From positions 51,833,193 through 51,897,192 of the forward strand of contig NC_092859.1 of assembly GCF_032062135.1 (NCBI RefSeq): a DNA stretch of 64,000 nt, written 5' to 3'. Shown piece by piece: positions 11,120-22,949 of this stretch; position 1 is the stretch's first letter, and every line of letters starts with the position of its first letter. A model generated the notes under the pieces. That model did no database searches, was not told where the DNA came from, and worked only from the letters and a program-made list of their open reading frames with translations. Both the position numbers and the translations under genes were made by a program. Source of the DNA: Pyxicephalus adspersus. Its lineage: Eukaryota > Chordata > Amphibia > Anura > Pyxicephalidae.

Positions 11120-12170
11120 ATTTTTTGTTGACATTGGGATAAAACTTACAGTCCACATTGCAAACAAACATTAAAGATGTATGTTTAAAACTAGAATAGT
11201 TTTAATTAAAATGAAAATGAAATTAAAATGTTTCATGGTTACCATACATGCACCAAATAAAAGAGATGACAAATAAAGAATTTCTGCAATGGATACTTCC
11301 AGAGAAATGCAATTCAAGTGTCAGATAGCCAAGGGGTACACATTCTTACTACTACATCTTCAGGACCCTACATCTCCCTGTTCCTCCTACATTTCTAGTT
11401 GCTAACATTCCATTGAGACCAATGCTTCCATTCTTGAGACCATTGAGGGTCACAGAAGGTAAGTGATTAGCTTTGTGTAACAGGCAGCTTGCAAGCCTCT
11501 CATTCCCTCGCAACACAGCATCTGCAGATTTGACTCCAGGAGGTAGTGAGCGATACTGAGCGGCCCCTAGGCAGAGTTTCATGGCGCGATTAAGGGGTAA
11601 TCGCATCGCAACATCACCACCAGTCTAAACGCAGTGTGGAAGTTTTGTGAACTTTAAGGGGCACCACAGCTCACAGACGATTGGCAGTACCCTAATGTTC
11701 ATTGCCATGAGAGTGGCCCCCAGGGGGTCCCCAACATACAAGCTCAGTTTGGGGACCCTTGTCTTGAAATAGCTCTACTTAATGTGAAAATATCCCTGAT
11801 TGCTGTTAGTATTTTATGCTTTTGACCCCGTATCTGGCAACTTATGTTTACAGGGCTTAATTTTAGTTTAGTAACAGCTCCTGGGGTCCCCTGTACACTT
11901 TCTATGACAATCAATGAAGGAGATATGAGGATTTATACACAGGGATAATACCAGAAGTATGAACACAGACACAGCTGTTATGCTGGTGCTGGGATTATCT
12001 CACAGTACTAGTAGCTCCCTCCCTAGGCAGCACGATCTTGATAGAGAAACAGGAGATGCGTGAGCCCCATCCTCGGCAAGACAAGAAAAGAGAGAGAGGA
12101 GAGGGAATGAGGAGAGAACCAGATCTGACAGCTCCTCAGTCCTAATGTGGCCGTAGGTTGGGCACCCCTG
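11120..12170 (-). mobile_element. hAT-like non-autonomous element, copy 1 (one end truncated)
   Basis: This is an inverted copy of the element at 27414-28485. Matching blocks include ttgccatgagagtggccc, the gcaccacagctcacagac segment and the terminus ggttgggcacccctg at 12156-12170. The other end dissolves near 11120, where only gttgacattgg of the terminal region is left, so this copy is truncated. Short related fragments lie at 18655-18838 and 22775-22865. Confidence 0.75.
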
Positions 12171-12199
12171 GTATAGATGAATAGGATCACTGTTTATGT

Positions 12200-12950
12200 G
12201 AGCAAATGAATGGGAAATATGAAAATCCAATAATATACATAGGAACTACAAAGTAGATATATAAGAATGCTTTCAAACATACAGTATAGTTTACAATATT
12301 GCATAATGATACATATAAGGTAAGACAATGTTACAGAGCCAAATATCACTCATTAGAGCAGAACATATTACAGTAAATCTGCTATTTGTGATTATTTAAC
12401 ATGAGTGATCATAACATCAAATAAATCCATTTGTCTAAGCCAATGTGCATAAGACTAATAACGCCATAAGCTTGGTACACTGAATTATCGAATACAAGTC
12501 AGAATGATTGATTAACATGGTTACCATGTTCAAATTATGTTTTGTGTTAGAAAATATGTGTAGGATTATATTGGTACCCTTCTAATAGTAATATTTAGAT
12601 AGGGGTAGGTATTCTAGGTCAATGACAATTATCATAAGTTTAAACATGAACATATTAGGAATATGTAAGAATGCAGTCAAATCCATGAGATAGTGTTAGG
12701 ATTTATATAAATAAAGTCATAAAAAGGATTTGAAACTGAGTGTGTCAATAAGCCTGGGGGCCGTAGTCGCATTAGGGGTCACTATTTATCTGTCTAGTTT
12801 CCAGTTGTAATAATTTAAAATCAAAATTCGCCTATTATAACATTTTACCTATTTTGCCAATTTGTTATTTAATTGTTAAGATAAGTAGTATAAGATAAGA
12901 GTAGATAAGACCATAAGTAGTAATCAATGGATATGAAAATAAGTCTAAGA
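12200..12950 (-). other. Probable Penelope 3' UTR, AT-rich
   Basis: This non-coding AT-rich stretch lies directly 3' (on the minus strand) of the Penelope coding remnant at 12953. It shows no other recognised content. Confidence 0.35.
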
Positions 12951-12952
12951 TT

Positions 12953-13925
12953 TCATAGGACAACATAGATCTGCATGAAGTAAGTCCAGGGATTTGGAGG
13001 GATATGTTCTAAGGCTGAGAATTTAATCATGTTAGGGTTGTAGTTGTGGCGGGTGCCGACGTGAATACCCACAGGACTCACAGTCGCCCCATGAGTAATA
13101 GAGTAAATGTGCTCATATATCCTTTTCCTAAAAGCTCTTTTTGTAGAATGATCCACATTGGCATGTGATTAGGTAGATGACTACACAGGTGTTACAATTG
13201 ACATGGTATTTGGGAGGGTGTGTTAAACTGTTCAGTAATCCATGGCTTGTGCTTCTTCCACTCGCACTGGTTACAGTTCCCACATCTAAAGGTGCCTTTA
13301 CTAAGGTATTCATGGAATCAGCTTCTAGTGCAAAGTGACTGTTCACTAGTTGGTCCTTCTAAGAAGGTGCTTTCAATGTTAACAAATTTAGGGCATTCAT
13401 TGATAAATTCTTTAATTTTTAGGTCGGAACTGAGAATGCCCCAATGCTTCGTGCAAATGTGACAAAGGCCTCATGATGAATATTAAATTAAGTTATAATC
13501 TGGGTAGTGTTCATCTGTGTAATTTCTTTGTCTTTAGCATGCAAGTCATCTCTGTTAAGGGGTCTAAGACTAAGACTGAAATGTCTGTTGAATGAGTTTC
13601 TTGGAATAGCCGCATTGTAGTAGTTGATTTTTTAGCAATTTGGCCTCTTTCACTAAAACCACATTGGATGAGCAGTTTCTTTTAAGTCTAGGATATTGAC
13701 TGTAAGGCATACTACGTAGAAGTGGTTCAGGTTGAGGTTGAGCGCTAGTGGCATGTAGGATAGTATTTCCTGCAGTGCTTTCCTAAAAGTGTAGTAATAA
13801 TCATGTTTTCTGGACTAATAAATAGACGTAAGTCCAGTAATGGAATACTGGTGGTAATACAGTCCATAGTAAATCTGAGGTTGTGGGAGATGGTCTGTAA
13901 GGTATAAAAAAAACTGCAAAAATTG
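12953..13925 (-). mobile_element. Penelope-like retroelement, RT thumb region and GIY-YIG endonuclease (fragment B)
   Basis: On the minus strand, 13346-13128 gives HVNCNTCVVIYLITCQCGSF and a Tyr. The overlapping frame from 13156 continues TKRAFRKRIYEHI, then SPVGIHVGTRHN and FSALEHIPPNP. This is the GIY-YIG nuclease fold of Penelope elements: a CxxxxVIYLITCxCG core, a K/R-rich TxRxxRxRIxEH helix and a downstream H. A frame break falls inside the YVGKT-like segment near 13130-13150. Upstream, 13920-13560 resembles the RT-to-EN connector (LDLRLFISPEN, ERGQIAKK). The RT catalytic core is missing, so the copy is 5'-truncated and dead. Confidence 0.75.
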
Positions 13926-14475
13926 TAATAGTAGGACTACAGGACCAGACCAAAGTAATAGCACATCAACTTAAGTATACAGAATAGCATCTCTGGGTTA
14001 CAGAAGCAAGGGAACACTCTACTATTACTCTGGGAGTAATAAGGTAAGAACAAACCCTTGAGCTGCAATTTTTTAAGTAGTGAATCTGACATTTAATAAA
14101 TATTCTCTGGTGAAAAAAAAGTTGTTGCCTTAAAAATCACCTGCACCTGGAAGATTGTCCACTAAGATTGTTTAAATTCACTGCTTTATAAATTTACCAC
14201 TTAGAAAAAAGCATGCTATACTACACTACTAACACAGAGAAGTAGGGTTTGTTCAAGGAAGTAAAAAATAAACAAAGTAAAAAAATAATGCAATATACTT
14301 TTACATGTGTATGCATTTTCAGCCAGCAACATAGATGTATTGAAAAATTTGCATGTGACTTTCTCTCTGTAGGAGTTTTTGCTCTTTTTGATCTTCACTG
14401 CAGTATTGGTCAATTAACATACCACATAATTTGTGTATCTGATGTTAAGCTTGTACCAAACATGCAGCTACTGTA

Positions 14476-14640
14476 TGTACAGTGAGGGAAAAAAGTATTT
14501 GATCCCCTGCTGATTTTGTACGTTTGCCCTCTGACAAAGAAATTATCAGTCTATAATTGTAATGGTAGGTTAATTGTAGGTGTGAGAGACAGAATACCAA
14601 CAAAAGAACCTTCAGAAACCCAGTGCTCAAAAGTCAGAGC
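14476..14640 (+). mobile_element. Tc1/mariner terminal fragment
   Basis: The sequence cagtgagggaaaaaagtatt, then tgatcccctgctgattttgt, is the recognisable terminal inverted repeat of a vertebrate Tc1-like family. It is followed by the usual subterminal gacaaagaaattatcag block. It stops around 14640 with no transposase. Confidence 0.75.
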
Positions 14641-16130
14641 TTGATTTGCATTGTGATGAGTATGCTATTTTTCTAAACAATGTCTGGAACAACCCATTTT
14701 ACTCCGAGAAATGCACTATAACCAGTATGTACAACATTAACTTCCCTAAATAAGCGTCGTATTTGACACCTGTTTTTTCACAGAACAAATGACCACACTA
14801 ACTGATTTCCACACTGGTTTTATTTTGAATGTCCTAATATTTCCCCTTCACTTTCTGCAAAGTAAAAACACAAATGTAATACACTTTTCTTCATGTTTTG
14901 CATTAAAATAGAATCTGCAGTGTTTCCAATGCATTTGTGTGTATGAAAATAAAATCTATTCTAAGGATTCTGAGCTTTTTTCACTTTATTCATTTTAATA
15001 AAGACCACCAAACAGCAAAATCAGTGCTAATTAGTACTCATGGTAATTAAAGAACTTCATATACACTTTAGGCTCTTTTTTTTAAATTATTTCCCTGTCA
15101 GTTCCCTCATAATATTTGTTTATTTTCCTATTGTGACAGCTGTGCAGTTTTGATAATTGTCAAATAGGTGGCAGAACGGGTCATTGTTTTAATAGTAACT
15201 GAAAGGATTTCAGAATTTCAGAAGACTTGATTGGGAGAATAATTTATTAATAGAGCCCTTGAATAAAATACACACAATAAAAAGATTCAATAAAAAAATG
15301 TTGAGTTTATCAATCAACTTGTTTAATGAATGTTTAACTTCCAAAAAAGGTGAAATGGGGAAAAGTTTTTTCTTTTTTTCCAAAAGGCATATAAATTTCT
15401 GTCTGGTCACAGCTTCCTAACTTGTTGTTTCCACCCTCCCTTTAGTAGTGAACCAGACTGACATTTTTCTGTGCCCCAAAAACAAAACATATTGCATTGC
15501 ATCCTTGAAAAAATTGCTATTACTAGGCATTTCCAGAAGAGGTGGAACACATTTGGTTAATTACCAGAACATTTAGGAGATGTACTTTTCCAGTCTAGAG
15601 GTGGGGACCCCAGGACAATATCAAATTCCCAATATATACTGTACAATATCTTAAAATGAATTTTCCTCTATGACTTACTGTCATCATTTTGACCATCCTT
15701 ATTCACCCATATAAATGCATCAACTGTTTTATATCCACTGTAAAACACTAAAGAATGGAAGCCCATTGCTAATTTAAAATGTGGGGGAGGATCTGGCTTT
15801 ATATAATAAGTAAGGAATTAATTTCTTGAAAGCCATTTAAATTACATTGTCTCCTAAAAACAATTCATGTGAGTTTAAGTTTGAGTCAAGTTCATAGGGT
15901 CACATTTCAGCAGTATACAGAAATTGAAAATAAAATAATCACACTTGCTTATCCACATGTCTATTTATGGGTCACCCCCCTTAAGGACCATCTTAACTAA
16001 CTTTTAAATGTGATCCCCTAACCTCATGTCTTTGTTTCTTTTAGACTCAGGACAGGAAAAAGATAGAGGAAACAATATAATGCTGTCATGAAGAAAAGCC
16101 AGGAATGGCTTGCTTGTGGTACACTTGCTT
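14641..16130. other. Intergenic, nothing recognised
   Basis: AT-rich sequence with many short A/T runs. No ORF, RNA or repeat that I can name. Confidence 0.5.
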
Positions 16131-16330
16131 TTGAAACAGCAACCCCAATGTTCAATTTCCATACGTTTTTAAACTTTTGACCCCTATATTGACATTTTTA
16201 AAATGTGGGAGCTATTAGCTATGAGGCTCCCCTGTGTACCCTAAAAATTTCAAGTTGTTATGACATACAGTTTAAGAGATTTAAAGATTTTAACTTAGAG
16301 AGTTGTTACCGGTAGGCTGCAACATATGAC
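16130..16330 (+). repeat. Dispersed repeat shared with 30475-30620
   Basis: Both loci read gaaac(a/g)gcaa.cc, then a block like tacacgtttttaaacttgtga, an aatagctat segment and a caggttgtta-like segment in the same order over about 140 bp. This is a diverged repeat of unknown class. Confidence 0.5.
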
Positions 16331-17330
16331 ATGCGGCCCACAAACAGCTATCACACTGTGCTGCTGATGACATCATTGTACATGCCTAGTTGTACACACC
16401 ACTTGAGATTGCACATCTTGATTGGCCAATTGATAAATTTAACAAGCAGCTTTTTTGATAGAACAACAGTGGACAGAAGGGAAACTTAAATCATCATCTA
16501 AAGTGTGAAGCAGGCTCTACAACTTGACATAACCTTGACAGTTTCATTGTCCATAGCTCCGTTTGATATGACAGTCTTACAGGGTGACAGTCTTAAAAAG
16601 TTGTAGAGCCCTCCAAAGTCATCCTGGTTTCTCAACATCCTGTCTTGACAAATAAACCCCTCTAAGAATGGGCAATTCTCATATGTCAAAATTGCATATG
16701 TTAAATTAAATTTATGTTCCAGAATGTTAAAAAAAAAAACAAGCTGACATCAAAAATGGTAGCTGAAAACAATAAGTAGTCTCTATGTCAGAAAGCACTT
16801 GGGAGAGTTAGTCAATAGTCCTTCCTCCTACTAGCAGACCTATTCACATCCCTACAAACTTTAGAACTTAACAAGATTTCCATACCAGCAAACGCTGGGA
16901 CCAGATGAATTTCCCCCCTTGATCCACAAGTTTCTGAAGGGTCTTTCAAATGAGCTGACCTTGGTTCTAGCAATCATCCCTGTATGGCCCAGATTGTAGC
17001 TTTACCTGTTTTGAAAGCAGTAAAGTGTTTAGGCTCCACTTTCATCTGGATCTCCTCTTACATGGTCCCTTGGTCAATTTGAACTCAAAAAAGTCTGCAC
17101 TTCTTTCCTTGGATCTTTAAAGACACAAAATGATGTATCTAAGCTGCTCTGAAAGCCAAATAAACTATCAATACTACTATATCAGAGTATGGCATCTGCC
17201 TTTCTTTTTGCCAGCCTAAGGTGGCAGTCCCACAAATGCAACTTGTTCTGGGATGCCTTCAGATATGGGTGTCAGTTTTAATACACTGAAAGATCATGAT
17301 TTCAGCTACCTTTGCTTTTACTGGTTACTG
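16331..17330. other. Intergenic, nothing firmly recognised
   Basis: No coding exon or named repeat. An 11-base word, tctacaacttg, near 16515 and its inverse near 16600 give a weak inverted repeat. Confidence 0.4.
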
Positions 17331-17505
17331 CTGGTAACGCCAAACCTGGAGTTGATCTGGTTCAGGATTGAAAACATTTGCTAACAAATAGCAAACGACT
17401 TTTAAGAAATCCATTCCAGGTGGGCTGTATCACCCAGGTTCACGGTTGAAAGTGTATTTTCTCCAGTCTTGGAAAGCTTTAAAAAATCAGGCCCAATATG
17501 TCTTA
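17330..17505 (-). mobile_element. Palindromic MITE, ctgatttattaaagctctcc family (copy 2)
   Basis: The block ends at about 17505 with gaaagctttaaaaaatcagg, the inverse of the end at 10697. The centre contains atttgctaacaaatagcaaa, an internal hairpin. The left end is eroded near 17335. Confidence 0.6.
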
Positions 17506-17637
17506 CTACTGTATTGAACAGGCATTGTCAGCCTTAGCTACTGTTTAGTGTTGGTCAAAAGGTTATGTCTACTCTTTCCTTGTCTGAATAAACATTTTAA
17601 GCTTCTCTTCCTGTGTGGGCTTATTATTTATTATTCA

Positions 17638-18000
17638 TATGCTGACATGGAGGTGTCAGGAAAACAGAAAATTGTATACTTACCAGACGTAATGTACCTT
17701 TCCTGACAATCTCCATGGCAGCATAAAAACCCACTCATATTTTTTTTGAGAAAGGCTAATTACAGAATGATAAGGTTATGGACTGCTTTGAATTGATCTA
17801 GTTACATCCTGATAGTGGAATAGTTTTTAATTACCATCATTTTCCTTTCCTGATAAGCGCCATGTCAGCACATGATGGGTTAATCCCTTTCCACTCCCAC
17901 CCTCGGGACCTAACTTGATAAGTTCAAGGTAGTCTATACACCTAGTGTTTCGTAACTAGCCCTCCTCGAAAAATAAGGGTGGGTATATATGCTGGAGCAT
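17638..18000. mobile_element. Inverted-terminus repeat, possibly DIRS-like
   Basis: An inverted repeat pairs atgctgacatggaggtgtca at about 17638 with tgacaatctccatggcagca at about 17705. A related tttcctgataagcgccatgt, then gatgggttaatccc, follows at 17845-17890, and the same block occurs at 49915-49955. Split inverted and direct termini of this kind are typical of DIRS retroelements. No tyrosine recombinase or RT domain was found, so the class is a guess. Confidence 0.3.
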
Positions 18001-18654
18001 ATATAATTCCTGACCGCTCCATGTCAGGTATTCTCGGAGAGTAATACTGATGTAATGTTTGCTGGTCCGTTGACCATCTACTTAGATGATAGGTTGGTTT
18101 AACCATCGAGCTGAGGCTATGCATAGGCAACATATCTACCACATCTGGAAAGAAAAGATGATAGAAAGCTCTTAGGCACCCAAGATACAATCTCTAAAAC
18201 TCTTCTGGCTGCAATGACAGCTACAAAAAGGGCTGCCTTCAGCGAAGGCAGGCCTAGTAAGATTATGACCCTGGTCTAAATGCATCTCATAGAAGCAAAA
18301 TTGAGCACAAGATGGTTCCTTTCCAGTGATCTCGCTTCCTGGGGGAAGGTTCCTTTTTGTTTTGAAATCCTTTTTTAAAGAATTTCCAGTTAAAATATTT
18401 TTGATTTGCAATGAAAATCTTCTTTATTCTAGGAAATCCCATGACCTTAAACTTCATTTTAGCAAGTTAGTCACATACAGGAATTCCCTAACAACTTATT
18501 TAACACTAATTAACAAGCCCCCATCTTGGTCCTTCCAGGTATTTACCTCCATTGTTACTAATAATATTACTTTCTCACATGTAATTTTGACCTTTTACTA
18601 TAACTACTTACTTACCACCTAATATATTATGTATTATGAAAGTAATTTTTCTGT

Positions 18655-18832
18655 TACACAAGTTTCCAGCTATGTGTAACAGACACCCCGCCAGCCACTC
18701 AGTCCCTCGCACAGCATGGCACGAGGAAGGGGTAACCGCAGTGTCACCTCACCGTCAGTCTGAACGCAGCCTTAAAGTTTGGAGAGTGGGCAAAATTAAA
18801 TTTTAGGCACCACAGCGCACAGAAAATTAGCA

Positions 18833-18838
<6 letters not shown>
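18655..18838 (-). mobile_element. hAT-like fragment related to 27414-28485
   Basis: It contains gtcagtctgaacgcagcctt and aggcaccacagcgcacagaa, matching 22775-22865 and, inverted, 27945-28010. Both ends are lost. Confidence 0.55.

Positions 18839-18881
<43 letters not shown>
18833..18881 (+). repeat. (TA)n microsatellite
   Basis: About 24 uninterrupted TA dinucleotides lie between the hAT fragment and a TTAA-type element end. Shorter TA-rich arrays occur at 22910-22945 and 25829-25875, also beside members of these families. Confidence 0.95.
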
Positions 18882-18882
<1 letters not shown>

Positions 18883-18884
18883 TA

Positions 18885-19026
18885 CTGTACAGGTATATTA
18901 CAAATTTTGGACATATTTCGGTGAGTTATGCCTAAAAATTACAGGCCTACGATGTAAAATAAATTTTCATGAAAGACAATGTACTGCTTTTAGACAAATC
19001 CAGACAAAAATGAACCGCCCAGGAGG
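18885..19026 (+). mobile_element. piggyBac-like MITE end (TTAA at 19027-19030)
   Basis: The stretch contains ttttggacatatttcggtga and ends cgcccaggagg followed by TTAA. It matches the right end of the element closing at 26612, from the tggacatattt block through to the aggagg terminus. The left end is not identifiable. Confidence 0.65.
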
Positions 19027-19030
19027 TTAA

Positions 19031-19900
19031 AGAGCCTCCAAAAATTAGAATTAATGGCTTTGAAAAACCCGAGCTCAGCTCTTTAAGTAGATGTGGCTGT
19101 AATATATTGGGTATTGGTGCTTTGTCAACCTTAATTATGCTTATTTCTCAGTCATATCAATTTTGAGCAATGGTGAACCATTTAAGGCAGTGACATTGCT
19201 ATTATGAATTTTGACTTGAGCTCTGCTATTTTCCTTAGTGTAAACAGAGCTAAAAAAAAGTTTAGTAAATCTGCCTTTTTTTATCCCCAGTTACCAACCC
19301 AGAGACTTCCTTTAAGGGGCCTACATGCTCAGATCTGATCTTTTTGCTATTAATATATTTAAAAAATGTTGGTGTTTGCCTTACTTTTCTTTGCAATATG
19401 TCTTTCATTTTGAAGATTTGCATATTTTATCTCCTTCTTACATCTTTTGTTATATTCTTTAGAGTTTTTAAACGAAGAAGGTGATCCTTCATTTTTTTAT
19501 TTTTGGAATGCCCTTTTCTTCTTTTTTTATGGCTTTTTTTGACTTCAGCTGTGAGCCACATAGGGTTTAATTTCAACTTCTTAAAAACCTTTTACCCATT
19601 GGAATATATTTTCAGTGTGCTTGTGTAGAACAGACTTGAAACATTCCCATTTCTGTTCTGTGTTCTTTGAGGACAATATTGTCTGCCAGTCCAAGTCACA
19701 AAGTGCCGCCCTTAATATTGGAAAATTTTCTCTCTTAAAATTAATCGTTTTTATCATTCCTGTTTTTGCTTCCTGTTTACAGCTTACATTAAATTAAATA
19801 TTATTATAGTCACTGCTACCCGGATTCCCTTTTTTATACACATTTGTTATAAGTTCTGCATTGTTAGAAATAACTAGGTCCAGCAGAGTAGGATATGATA
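19031..19900 (-). mobile_element. CR1-type LINE fragment, antisense
   Basis: The + strand carries the antisense of the CR1 linker between endonuclease and RT, with tttagtaaatctgccttttt, tttgctattaatatattta and tgagccacatagggttt. The same order of blocks recurs at 52870-53045. Reading frames on the minus strand are broken throughout. Confidence 0.6.
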
Positions 19901-19904
19901 TGAA

Positions 19905-20150
19905 TAAGCAACAATTAGATTAAGGTTAAAAAAGCACCAGGACCAAATGGATTACAGCCATGTGAACTCTGGTATTTCAAAGCCATTGTTTCTAAACGTT
20001 AGAGACTCTTTACCCATTGGTTTGGCACCAATGAACTCGCATATAGCCAATGTGGTACCTAACTTTAAAAGGGGAGCAAAGTCATTGCCAAATAACTATA
20101 AATCCTGAACTAAAGTCCTGAAAGTTTGCCTTCTAATAGTTGTATAGATA
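19905..20150 (+). mobile_element. CR1-type LINE RT fragment, sense
   Basis: Sense translation with breaks gives KKAPGPNGLQP, then NSHIANVVPNFKRGAKSL and PNNYKS. This fits the KAPGPDGIxP...ANVxPIFKKGxKxxPxNYRP motif at the start of CR1 reverse transcriptase. It abuts an antisense CR1 fragment, so the two are separate insertions or an inversion. Confidence 0.65.
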
Positions 20151-20284
20151 CATGAGAGTTTAATAAAGAACCACTTGATCTGTGCTTCACCAAAAGACCC
20201 CTGATGGTCATTTTGTAAGCTTCCCACACATAGGAGGGTCCCCCCCGGAATAGAATTAGAATTAAAGTAATGGGCCAGTTATTT

Positions 20285-20460
20285 TCATTATTAAACAGGA
20301 TTTTTATATCGCTAATATATTAAACAACACCCTACATTAAATAGGAGTTGCAGATGACAGACAGATATAGACAGTAACACAGGAGGAAATGAGGACCCTG
20401 CCCAGAAGAGCTTACAATCTAGGAGGTGGGGGAAGTATCACGCAGTAGGAGGGGAGATTC
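20285..20460 (-). mobile_element. L2-type LINE 3' tail, antisense
   Basis: The tail reads attaaataggagttgcagatgaca-like sequence, then acagtaacacaggagga and cctgcccagaagagcttaca. It matches 5216-5562 and 38600-38735, and is the reverse of 28750-28900. Confidence 0.7.
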
Positions 20461-20734
20461 TGAGGAGAGATCTGCCAAGACCATGGAGGATCCTACAGGA
20501 AGAATCCAGTTCTTCCAGGTCCTAGGAAACTCATATGTTATGTTGACATACAGGTATACTGGAACATGGTCAAAAATAACATCCTTAGGAAAAGAGTTTA
20601 GCCAGGATCTCTTGGTTGGTGGGGAGTAGATTTGTGTGCTGCCATGGTGACTTGGGAGGTGGAGTGAGTACCAAGAATCTCTCAGGCCATTCCTGGAGGT
20701 ACACCTGCAATGGTTCAAAAATACCAAGAAAGGT

Positions 20735-21200
20735 TAGCAGATCTCCCACTTGGGAAAAATGAACCTTTTTTACTATCTTTGTAAGCAGTTAACTGAAAGG
20801 GGAAACCCCACCTATAGTGAATGCAAAGCATTCTAAACATGTTTAAGTGCTCGCCAAGTATGTTTAGACAAAACCCAGAGTAGCAATATGGGATAACCAT
20901 TAAATGTAATTGTCTCTTATGGCCACATCACTGACATTATGTCTTTTTATTGTAGTAGTGGAACCTGCATATAACATCTTCAGGGCATATGGTTTCTGAC
21001 TTTTGCGGCTTGGTGTCCAGTGAATTCTATCAATTTCAATTGGATACTCCTTTGGTTTTTGTAGGAGGTCATTAAAAGGAGTCGCTGCAGCCTCCTGTGA
21101 ATTGTGATTGTCGATCATCTCAGGCAGACCCCCAACTTGAAAATTATTTTGTTTGTTTTCCAAATCATCTTGTTGATGGAAAAGCTGCTGGATCATAAAA
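20735..21200 (-). pseudogene. L1-type ORF1 remnant (RRM and C-terminal domain)
   Basis: Minus-strand reading from 21160 gives DDLENKQNNFQVGGLPEMID, which fits the L1 ORF1 RRM start (LENxSRRNNxRIxGLPE). It continues to EYPIEIDRIHWTPSRK, the usual IDRxHR position. A frame change near 20900 leads to YRWGFPFQLTAYKDSKKG, the conserved YRWGFPF signature of the ORF1 C-terminal domain. The ORF1 start is probably within 21290-21540. Stops and frame changes make it non-functional. Confidence 0.7.
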
Positions 21201-21829
21201 GTATGATCATTCAGAACTTCGGCAGGAGGTGACCGTGGAGTTCATCAGTTTATTTTCCTCCCCCCAAGATCCTTGTGCAAAGCAGATATTTTAGCAAAGA
21301 TATAAGGGATACATGAGAGAGGATCCTATGGGGTGCTTAAATTGTTTGGAGTGGAGAGGAGTGGGATCAAAGCTTGCCTTTGACATGCAGCAGTTCTTCT
21401 CGGGGCTGTAAGAAAAGTAAGTTCTGGTCTCCTGTCTCTGTAGCAGACTCCTCTGGAAAGAGCAATTCCTTTCAAGATGTATATCTAAGTACAGAGCCCA
21501 GGTCAAGATGGGAGCTTAATGGAGAAAAGTGGCAATTAGCAAAAACACCTGCTAATCAGTGGGGAAAATAAGTATCAGAAAGCTGAATGTGCAAATTTGC
21601 AAAGGTTTTTAGTATTGAAAAGTTGAATCTGCGCAGAAATATGAGTGTAAGTATGATCTTCCTGATAGGACTGTAGCTAATGTTTGTGGTGTGGACCTCC
21701 AGCTTGGAACACAAGGGAATCCCCTAAAAAAACTTTGCTAAAGGGATGGTCTGGGGGGGGGGGGATTGGTCCTCATCTTACATTCAAAATATCGCTGGCC
21801 AGGGATCCAAAGATAAAAAAAAATAACCA

Positions 21830-22430
21830 AGTTACATAGTCAGGTTGAAAAAAAGAATCCATCAATTTCAACCATTTGGGAAAATAATAAACATATCCCT
21901 GATAAGACCCTATAGTTGATCCAGAGGAAGGCAAAAAAAACTAAAGTTTAATTTGCTCCAACAAGGGGAAAAAAATCCTTTCTATTACCATTAGACAATC
22001 TGATGTATCCTGGATCAACAGTCTCTGTTGTCTTTACTTTAATACCCAGTTATATATTGTTCACAGACTGTGAAGAATCCCTTCCTTATGTTGCGATTAA
22101 ACTTCTTTTCCTCCAGACGCATGGAGTGCTCTCTTGTCTTTTGTAATGATCTCAAAGTGAATAATTGGGAAGAGAGTTCTCTATATGGACCATTATTATA
22201 TTTATACAGGGTGATCATATCCCCCTTAAACGTCTCTTCTCAAGGGAGAATAGATTCAGTTCTGCTAATCTCCCCTCATGGCTGAGCTCCTCCATTCCTT
22301 TTATTAGTTTAGTTGCCCTTCTCTGTGCTCTCTCCAACTCCACAATGTCCTTTCTGTGAACTGGTGCCCAAAACTGGACTGCATATTCCAGGTAAGGTCT
22401 GACTAATGCTTAAAGTGATAAAGCACCCAT
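21830..22430 (-). mobile_element. CR1-type LINE, C-terminal RT and 3' UTR, antisense
   Basis: Reverse translation yields the CR1 ending: [14 protein letters not shown], [18 protein letters not shown], LFSLEKR.L.GD.ITLYKY and QRT.EHSMRLE, with several breaks. The 3' side (low coordinates) carries gttacatagtcaggttgaaa and tttgttgatccagagg-type 3' UTR blocks. It parallels 51210-51900. Confidence 0.75.
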
Positions 22431-22774
22431 TTTCTTCCTAATTTAAGGATCTGATAGCCAAGCATTATCTGGGTTCTAGAAATATCAGGGTATAAATGCA
22501 GTTAATTAAAATGAGTATCTCAGAGAGTAGCAATGTACTAAATATATCTAACAATGCCAACTAGAATGGTATAGATTTATTGATGCAGACTGAACCCCTT
22601 TACAACATATACATTTTCAACATGTACAATATACATATTCTTTTAAGATACAAGTCAATGTCAACATCAATTTAAAATGTAAAATTTCCATTTATTCATA
22701 TTGCTTAAAAAATAATAATAACATTTAGTACAATAACGTTTTCAATAAATTTTTAACATCATATACACCAAGAC

Positions 22775-22865
22775 AAAAATCTGTCAGTCTGAACTCAGCC
22801 TTAAAGTTTGGAGAGCGTGCAAATTTATATTTGAGGCACCACAGCACACAGAAAATTAGCAGTAT
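22775..22865 (-). mobile_element. hAT-like fragment
   Basis: About 80 bp matching 18757-18838 (gtctgaactcagccttaaag; gaggcaccacagcacacaga). Both ends are missing. Confidence 0.55.
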
Positions 22866-22949
22866 CAAAATACAAAATAACTGTATTGCATCCAATACAA
22901 AGTAATCATTATATATATATATTTATATATATATAAATATATATGTATA

